The notes under the pieces are model-generated. The model did not search any database, was not told the origin of the DNA, and worked only from the letters and a program-made list of their open reading frames with translations. A DNA stretch of 11,523 nt, from contig CANGML010000033.1 in the NCBI GenBank assembly GCA_947454585.1, positions 1 to 11,523 of the forward strand, given 5' to 3'. The stretch is from Comamonadaceae bacterium. Lineage in GTDB: Bacteria > Pseudomonadota > Gammaproteobacteria > Burkholderiales > Burkholderiaceae_C. A program made the position numbers and the translations under genes. Numbering within the stretch: the first letter of the stretch is position 1; the number at the start of each line of letters is the position of its first letter. Of the stretch, positions 7,560 to 11,523 are shown one piece after another.

Positions 7560-7601
7560 CAGGTACCTGCGAGGCCTATCGCCTCATGTGTTTTGCAAAA
7601 C
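7560..7601 (-). promoter_or_regulatory. Cluster of three short inverted repeats in receptor leader
   Basis: Just upstream of the receptor ATG are CAGGTACCTG (7560-7569, perfect 10-base palindrome), GAGGC-N5-GCCTC (7571-7585, a small hairpin) and GTTTTGCAAAAC (7590-7601, perfect 12-base palindrome). The last is a candidate operator and the first two could fold over the ribosome site. None matches a Zur or Fur box that I recognise. Confidence 0.4.
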
Positions 7602-7646
7602 CATGTCAGCGCGTCAGCGATCAAGCTAGGCGAGACGGCTCAAAGA

Positions 7647-8024
7647 TCACAGCAAAACGGCAGGGGGGCCTCGGGCCGCGTAAAAGCGCTCAACCAGGGC
7701 AAAGCGTTCGCGCAAAGTCCCAGCCAGCCACCTGGGTGCAGGCAGGGTCGGCATCACGACCAAAGAGGGGCTGTGCCATGCGTCTGGGCAGCTTTGGTCA
7801 AACAGCTGACAGTCCACCGCGCTGCTGTGCTCGCCCCACAAGCGTTGCAACTGTGGGATGGGGGCATCACTCAAGCGTGCTGCCGTTGTGCTGTCAGCCA
7901 CCGCCAGACTGTGCGAGCTGTGGGCATGGAGCACACGGTGCAGCAGCCCCAAGGTTTGCACCAAAACCAAGGCGGTCAGCAAGACCAGCACCCAGCGGCA
8001 CAAGCCACGCTGCACGTCAGCCAT
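7647..8024 (-). CDS. Small His/Cys-containing membrane protein of unknown function
   Basis: 125 residues from ATG at 8024. One N-terminal hydrophobic helix (about 11-28) can be a membrane anchor or uncleaved signal. It is followed by a histidine-rich stretch (H29, H33, H35, H38), then a WGEH...DCQLFDQSCPDAWH block (63-84) with H66, C72, C79 and H84, and an ARGPP tail. The spacing suggests a periplasmic metal-binding protein; the reaction or partner is not known to me. I have the impression that similar short proteins accompany ZnuD-like receptors in Burkholderiales, but this is memory, not a search. The start overlaps the last 8 bases of msrA, so translation is likely coupled, and the receptor gene lies 89 bases downstream. 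An upstream in-frame start (8054) would add 10 residues inside msrA and is less likely. Confidence 0.75.
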   Translation of the reverse strand: MADVQRGLCRWVLVLLTALVLVQTLGLLHRVLHAHSSHSLAVADSTTAARLSDAPIPQLQRLWGEHSSAVDCQLFDQSCPDAWHSPSLVVMPTLPAPRWLAGTLRERFALVERFYAARGPPAVLL

Positions 8025-8583
8025 GACGCACCCTGTCTGCAAAGGTCTGCACAAACTTTTGCACCTTGGGGGCCACCACGAAAGCGCAGTAGCCCTGTTG
8101 GGGGTTGTTCTCGAAATAGTCTTGGTGGTAAGCCTCTGCGGCAGAGTAGTTGCGCAGAGGCATCAACTCGGTCACGACACGGCTGGGCAATGCGCGTTGC
8201 ACCTCATCCATCACCTGCTGCGCGACCTCACGGTCTGCTTCATGGGTCAGGTAAATGCCACTGCGGTATTGCGTGCCTGCGTCATTGCCCTGACGGTTTA
8301 AGGTGGTGGGGTCGTGGATCACAAAGAAAATTTCGAGCAACTCACGCAGGCTGATGACTTGCGGGTCGTAGACCAGACGTACCACCTCGTTGTGGCCCGT
8401 ATCACCCGTGCAAACTTGCGCGTAAGTGGGGTTGGCCGTGTGGCCATTGCAATAGCCCGACTCGACATCCACGACACCCTTGACCCGCACAAAGACGGCC
8501 TCGGTGCACCAAAAACAACCGCCGCCCAACGTGATGACCTGGGAGGCGGGTTGGTCTTGGGTGGCATGGGTGTCTTGCGTCAT
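8017..8583 (-). CDS. msrA: Peptide-methionine (S)-S-oxide reductase
   Basis: 188 residues from ATG at 8583. It repairs oxidised methionine (S-sulfoxide) in proteins, with electrons from thioredoxin. The catalytic motif GGGCFWCTEA lies at about 21-30, with the reactive cysteine at 24. It continues with VVDVESGYCNGHTANPTYAQVCTGDTGHNEVVRL, FFVIHDPTTLNRQGNDAGTQYRS and AEAYHQDYFENNP, all MsrA hallmarks. There is no signal peptide, so the enzyme is cytoplasmic. The frame also extends to a GTG at 8616, but ATG 8583 is preferred. There is no clear ribosome site, and a -10-like TAGAAT ends only 9 bases before the ATG, so the mRNA may be nearly leaderless. It heads the minus-strand group with the His-rich small protein and the receptor. 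It is divergent from the DUF218 gene. Confidence 0.96.
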   Translation of the reverse strand: MTQDTHATQDQPASQVITLGGGCFWCTEAVFVRVKGVVDVESGYCNGHTANPTYAQVCTGDTGHNEVVRLVYDPQVISLRELLEIFFVIHDPTTLNRQGNDAGTQYRSGIYLTHEADREVAQQVMDEVQRALPSRVVTELMPLRNYSAAEAYHQDYFENNPQQGYCAFVVAPKVQKFVQTFADRVRHG

Positions 8584-8591
8584 GGGGGCTG

Positions 8592-8601
8592 ATTCTATGA
8601 T
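8592..8601. promoter_or_regulatory. Overlapping divergent -10 boxes (msrA and DUF218 gene)
   Basis: ATTCTATGAT reads TAGAAT on the minus strand (8597-8592) toward msrA and TATGAT on the plus strand (8596-8601) toward the DUF218 gene; each matches 5 of 6 positions of TATAAT. Only 42 bases separate the two start codons. The -35 boxes are poor in both directions. Confidence 0.4.
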
Positions 8602-8625
8602 TGCGCATTGACCCACACCGCCGCC

Positions 8626-9369
8626 ATGGATTTCTTACTCTCGCTCAAACCCACCCTCACGGCCTTGGTGCTCCCTGCGGCCAGTGCCCCTATGCTGCTG
8701 CTGGTTTGTCTGCTCAAGGGGTGGCGTCGCCTCGCTGTCGTCGCCTTGGGGCTTGTGTGGCTGTGCAGTTGCCAGGCCGTCGCCGTCTGGCTGTCGCTGC
8801 ATGTGTTGCCCCAAGTGCAGCCCATCACACCCGATGACTTGAAGCGCGAACAGGTGCAAGCCATCGTGGTCTTGGGCGGCGGGGTGAACAGCCAAGCGCC
8901 AGAATACGGCCAGCCCACACTCGCGCCTGAGGCCATGGCGCGCTTACTGTATGGGGTTCACCTGTCGCGCAGCGGGCAATTACCCATGGCCTACAGCGGT
9001 GGCATCGGTTGGGCCGCACGACAGCACCAACCCACCGAAGCCGACGTGGCCAGCTTGTCTTTGGCGCGACTGGGCGCCGCCCCACTCAAGTGGCAAGAAA
9101 ACCAATCAAGAGATACCCGCGAAAACGCAAGGCTGACCGCGACCCTGTTGCACCCCGAGGGTGTCACCCGCATTGCCTTGGTGACCCACGCGTGGCACAT
9201 GCCACGCAGCGTGAAGCAGTTTGAATCGGCGGGCTTTCAAGTCCTGCCCGCGCCCATGGGCTATATGCACAGTGATGCATCGCCTTGGCTGCAATGGATA
9301 CCCAGTGGTCATGGCCTGCGCGACACCAGCACAGTGCTCAGAGAGTGGTTGGGGCTACTTCTGACTTAA
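8626..9369 (+). CDS. YdcF/ElyC-type DUF218 membrane protein
   Basis: 247 residues from ATG at 8626; the frame also extends to a TTG at 8608, which has no family support. Two hydrophobic helices (about 11-30 and 35-60) place the C-terminal domain in the periplasm. The DUF218 domain follows: AIVVLGGGVN (79-88), YSGGIG (123-128), EADVASL (138-144), DTRENA (163-168) and VTHAWHMPRS (186-195), then PAPMGY. Layout and length resemble E. coli ElyC and YdcF, implicated in envelope and cell-wall homeostasis; the reaction of the family is still unclear. The gene is divergent from msrA and lies 60 bases ahead of the TetR gene. It is probably an independent housekeeping gene. Family assignment is good; function is inferred only by family. 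Confidence 0.9.
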   Translation: MDFLLSLKPTLTALVLPAASAPMLLLVCLLKGWRRLAVVALGLVWLCSCQAVAVWLSLHVLPQVQPITPDDLKREQVQAIVVLGGGVNSQAPEYGQPTLAPEAMARLLYGVHLSRSGQLPMAYSGGIGWAARQHQPTEADVASLSLARLGAAPLKWQENQSRDTRENARLTATLLHPEGVTRIALVTHAWHMPRSVKQFESAGFQVLPAPMGYMHSDASPWLQWIPSGHGLRDTSTVLREWLGLLLT

Positions 9370-9371
9370 GT

Positions 9372-9422
9372 GTGACCCACTAAAGCATTCATCTGATACA
9401 TTGCTAACCAACCAGTCATTAA
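9372..9422 (+). promoter_or_regulatory. Possible promoter and TetR operator of the efflux operon
   Basis: The 60-base gap before the TetR gene holds weak promoter elements: GTGACC (9372-9377) with GATACA (9395-9400). It also holds a degenerate AC-NN-AC-NN-GT-NN-TT pattern at 9407-9420 that resembles TetR operators in spacing, and AGTG-N5-CACT (9370-9382). Operator identity is speculative; autorepression is common for such regulators. Confidence 0.3.
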
Positions 9423-9429
9423 GAGCGCC

Positions 9430-10095
9430 GTGTCCGATACCCTTGATCAACCCCTGACCGAACAGGTGCCCAAAAGAGAGCGCCGCAAAGAGTCGCGTCC
9501 GGGTGAATTGCTCGATGCAGCGTTGGCTTTGTTTGTTGAAAAAGGTTTTTCCGCCACCCGCGTAGAAGAGGTGGCCGCCCGGGCCGGCGTCTCCAAAGGC
9601 ACCCTGTTTCTGTACTTCCAAAGCAAAGAAGACCTCTTCAAAGCTGTGGTGCGCGAGAACATTGCGAACCAATTTCCAGGGTGGAACGAGGAGTTCCACA
9701 CATTTGAAGGCACCAGTGCCGACATGCTGCGCTATGCGCTGGTGTCATGGTGGGAGCGCATTGGCAAAACGCGTGTGAGTGGCATCACCAAACTGGTCAT
9801 CAGCGAGGCGCAAAACTTCCCTGAAATCGCCCGTTTCTATGAAGAGGAAGTGATCAAACCTGGGAACGCATTGATTCGGGGCATTTTGGAACGTGGCGTC
9901 AACAGCGGCGAATTTCGAACCATCGACACCGAGCAAGCCGTGCATGCGGTGGTCGCGCCCATGATTTTTCTGATGATGTGGAAGCACTCGATGGGCGCTT
10001 GCGCAGCGTCCGCTCAGATCATGAATCCTGAACAATTTATTCACATGCAAGTCGACTTGTTGTTATTCGGCATGACGCAACACCACCACCCATGA
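9430..10095 (+). CDS. TetR/AcrR-family transcriptional regulator of RND operon
   Basis: 221 residues from GTG at 9430, with AAGAG upstream as a weak ribosome site. The N-terminal DNA-binding domain is clear: ELLDAALALFVEKGFSATRV (26-45), then the helix-turn-helix EEVAARAGVSKGTLFLYFQSKEDLF (46-70). The rest is helical and ligand-binding, with PMIFLMMWKHSM near the end. The stop overlaps the start of the membrane-fusion gene (ATGA), so regulator and pump form one transcription unit. By family and context it likely represses the operon and releases DNA on binding a pump substrate. The 15 or so residues before the domain are polar and probably disordered. The inducer is unknown. Confidence 0.94.
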   Translation: MSDTLDQPLTEQVPKRERRKESRPGELLDAALALFVEKGFSATRVEEVAARAGVSKGTLFLYFQSKEDLFKAVVRENIANQFPGWNEEFHTFEGTSADMLRYALVSWWERIGKTRVSGITKLVISEAQNFPEIARFYEEEVIKPGNALIRGILERGVNSGEFRTIDTEQAVHAVVAPMIFLMMWKHSMGACAASAQIMNPEQFIHMQVDLLLFGMTQHHHP

Positions 10096-11240
10096 AACAT
10101 CTCAAAACACGTTGGCTCATCATCGGATTGCTTGCCTTAGCCCTCGCCGGCGGCATTTGGCGCGCCGTCAATCAAAAACGTGCGCAACAAGCCGCGGCAT
10201 CGGCCCCACCCGTCACGCAAACGCAAATTGAATTGGCCAGCACTGACACCCTCAAAGCGGAGAAGCGCGACATCACTCAGGGCTTGCCTGTGTCGGGCAC
10301 CGTGAAGGCCTTGAACTACGCAGCCATCAAAGCCCGTGTGGCCGGCGAAGTGAAAGAGATTTTGGTGCGCGAAGGCGATGCCGTCAAAACAGGCCAAGTC
10401 TTGGCCCGCATCGATCCCACCGAGTACCAACGCCGTTGGGCGCAAGCGCAAGAACAGGCCTTGGCCGCCAAATCTCAAATGGAAATTGCGCAACGTCAAT
10501 GGGACACCAACAAAGCCTTGGTCGAGCAAGGCTTCATTTCCAAAGCCGCGATGGACAATTCCTTGGCTTCCTTTCAAGGCGCTGTGGCTACCCAAAAAGC
10601 GGCCATCGCAGGGGCGGACGTGGCCCGCAAAGCCTTGGACGATGCCACACTGTTGGCGCCCTTCTCTGGCGTGATCGCTGTGCGTGCCGCCCAAGTGGGC
10701 CAGCGTGTCAGCATCGATGCCAATGTGCTGGAATTGGTTGACTTGAGCCAACTCGAAGTCGAAGTCCCCGTGAGCCCAAGCGAGTCCTTGGATGTCCGGG
10801 TCGGACAAGTCGCGGCGTTGCAGTTGGAAGATCGCAAAGAAATCGTCACCGCCAAAGTCAAACGCATCAGCCCCAGTGCGCAAGCGGGCAGCCGCAGTGT
10901 GTTGATTTACTTGTCGTTAGACAAACCGGAGGGCCTACGTCATGGTCTATTTGCCAAGGGCATGTTGGGCTTGGGCAAAAGCCAAGTGATGGCCGTGCCG
11001 CTGTCGGCTGTGCGAACCGATCGCCCACAACCCTATGTGCAAGTGGTGGAGTCCGTGGGCGAACAACTGCAAGTGGCACACAAGACCGTCACCCTAGGCG
11101 CGCGCGGCTTGGACTTGACACAACCTGAGGCTGAACCTTGGGTGGGCGTGACGGGCCTGGCAGCGGGCAGCACCGTGCTCAAGGGACAAGTTGGGGCCTT
11201 GCGTGAAGGCATGCGGGTCAAGTACACCGCCGCGCCTTAA
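10092..11240 (+). CDS. RND efflux periplasmic adaptor (membrane-fusion protein)
   Basis: 382 residues. One N-terminal helix (8-24) anchors it in the inner membrane; there is no lipobox cysteine, unlike AcrA or MexA. Next come the first half of the lipoyl domain (VAGEVKEILVREGDAVKTGQVLARIDP, 83-109), a coiled-coil hairpin (about 113-185, Ala/Gln-rich), and the second lipoyl half (LLAPFSGVIAVRAAQVGQRVS, 187-207). A beta-barrel (about 215-300) and a membrane-proximal domain to the end complete it. The short hairpin is typical of HlyD/AcrA-class adaptors that join the RND pump to a TolC-type channel. It overlaps the TetR gene by 4 bases and is followed after 15 bases by the RND permease. Substrates could be drugs, solvents or other toxic compounds; they cannot be read from sequence. 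Confidence 0.95.
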   Translation: MKHLKTRWLIIGLLALALAGGIWRAVNQKRAQQAAASAPPVTQTQIELASTDTLKAEKRDITQGLPVSGTVKALNYAAIKARVAGEVKEILVREGDAVKTGQVLARIDPTEYQRRWAQAQEQALAAKSQMEIAQRQWDTNKALVEQGFISKAAMDNSLASFQGAVATQKAAIAGADVARKALDDATLLAPFSGVIAVRAAQVGQRVSIDANVLELVDLSQLEVEVPVSPSESLDVRVGQVAALQLEDRKEIVTAKVKRISPSAQAGSRSVLIYLSLDKPEGLRHGLFAKGMLGLGKSQVMAVPLSAVRTDRPQPYVQVVESVGEQLQVAHKTVTLGARGLDLTQPEAEPWVGVTGLAAGSTVLKGQVGALREGMRVKYTAAP

Positions 11241-11255
11241 GCCCACCGATACGCC

Positions 11256-11523
11256 ATGTGGTTCACCCAAGTTAGTTTAAAAAATCCGGTCTTCGCGACC
11301 ATGCTGATGCTCGCCTTTGTGGTGCTGGGCCTGTTTTCTTACCAGCGCCTGAAGATTGACCAGTTCCCCAACATCGATTTCCCGGTGGTGGTGATCACCA
11401 CCGAATACCCCGGGGCATCGCCTGAGATTGTGGAAAGCGAAGTCAGCAAAAAAATAGAAGAAGGCGTGAACTCGATTGCGGGCATCAGCGCCCTCACCTC
11501 GCGGAGCTACGAAGGTTTGTCGG
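11256..11523 (+). CDS. RND efflux permease, N-terminal fragment
   Basis: First 89 codons of a protein normally about 1,020-1,050 residues long; it runs off the window end. It starts MWFTQVSLKNPVFA and has the first transmembrane helix (about 12-30), then the signature FPNIDFPVVVITTEYPGASPE (38-58) and the segment VSKKIEEGVNSIAGI, all typical of HAE1-type (hydrophobe/amphiphile) RND pumps. It exports substrates from the periplasm or inner membrane, driven by protons, together with the adaptor encoded 15 bases upstream. No outer-membrane channel gene is visible; it may lie beyond the window. There is no strong ribosome site before the ATG, so coupling to the adaptor gene is likely. Confidence 0.95.
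   Translation, partial: MWFTQVSLKNPVFATMLMLAFVVLGLFSYQRLKIDQFPNIDFPVVVITTEYPGASPEIVESEVSKKIEEGVNSIAGISALTSRSYEGLS

Noticed and set aside
10137..10883. Minus-strand open frame of about 250 codons opposite the adaptor gene
   Set aside because: Shadow of the well-supported adaptor coding frame; no domain or ribosome site.
1..11523. Mobile elements, CRISPR arrays, tRNA genes or a defence island
   Set aside because: No transposase, integrase, regularly spaced repeats, cloverleaf-like sequence or defence-type domains were seen; all well-supported genes fit chromosomal metabolic, envelope or efflux families.

Overview
The window looks like chromosomal DNA of a betaproteobacterium, most likely a Burkholderiales/Comamonadaceae member of the Limnohabitans or Rhodoferax type. 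This is inferred from three things: a Bug-type (TctC) solute-binding protein inside a catabolic operon, a Tat-exported high-potential iron-sulfur protein, and compact, moderately GC-rich gene packing. I could not run a taxonomic search. Genes fill nearly the whole window. No gene-free stretch exceeds about 140 bases, and I see no tRNA, rRNA, CRISPR array, insertion sequence or prophage gene.

Region 1 (1-2956, minus strand) is a three-gene operon read right to left: a D-2-hydroxyacid dehydrogenase of the glyoxylate/hydroxypyruvate reductase type, a metal-dependent decarboxylase/amidohydrolase very like 5-carboxyvanillate decarboxylase LigW, and a Bug-family periplasmic binding protein cut by the window edge. 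The last two genes overlap by 4 bases (ATGA). The set suggests uptake and breakdown of a carboxylated, probably lignin-derived or other aromatic acid. A divergent crotonase-superfamily gene (3026-3799) lies across a 69-base gap that holds an inverted repeat. It lacks both usual hydratase glutamates. The exact substrate is unknown.

Region 2 (3872-5430) is housekeeping: glyoxalase I (gloA) with all four metal ligands, a strong bidirectional terminator, a small HiPIP gene on the minus strand with a hairpin plus T-tract in its leader, and pdxH (pyridoxamine phosphate oxidase) on the plus strand.

Region 3 (5455-8583, minus strand) reads msrA, then a small His/Cys-containing membrane protein, then a TonB-dependent receptor resembling the zinc receptor ZnuD. 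It may be a metal-uptake unit. msrA and the small gene overlap by 8 bases. The leader of the receptor gene contains three short inverted repeats. Divergent from msrA is a YdcF/ElyC-type DUF218 membrane protein (8626-9369).

Region 4 (9430-11523, plus strand) is an RND efflux operon: a TetR-family regulator, a membrane-fusion protein overlapping it by 4 bases, and the start of the RND permease, which runs off the window. The regulator probably represses its own operon in response to the pump's substrates. No single gene is outside known families. The parts most likely to be undescribed are the substrate of the LigW-like operon and the role of the small His-rich protein beside the ZnuD-like receptor.
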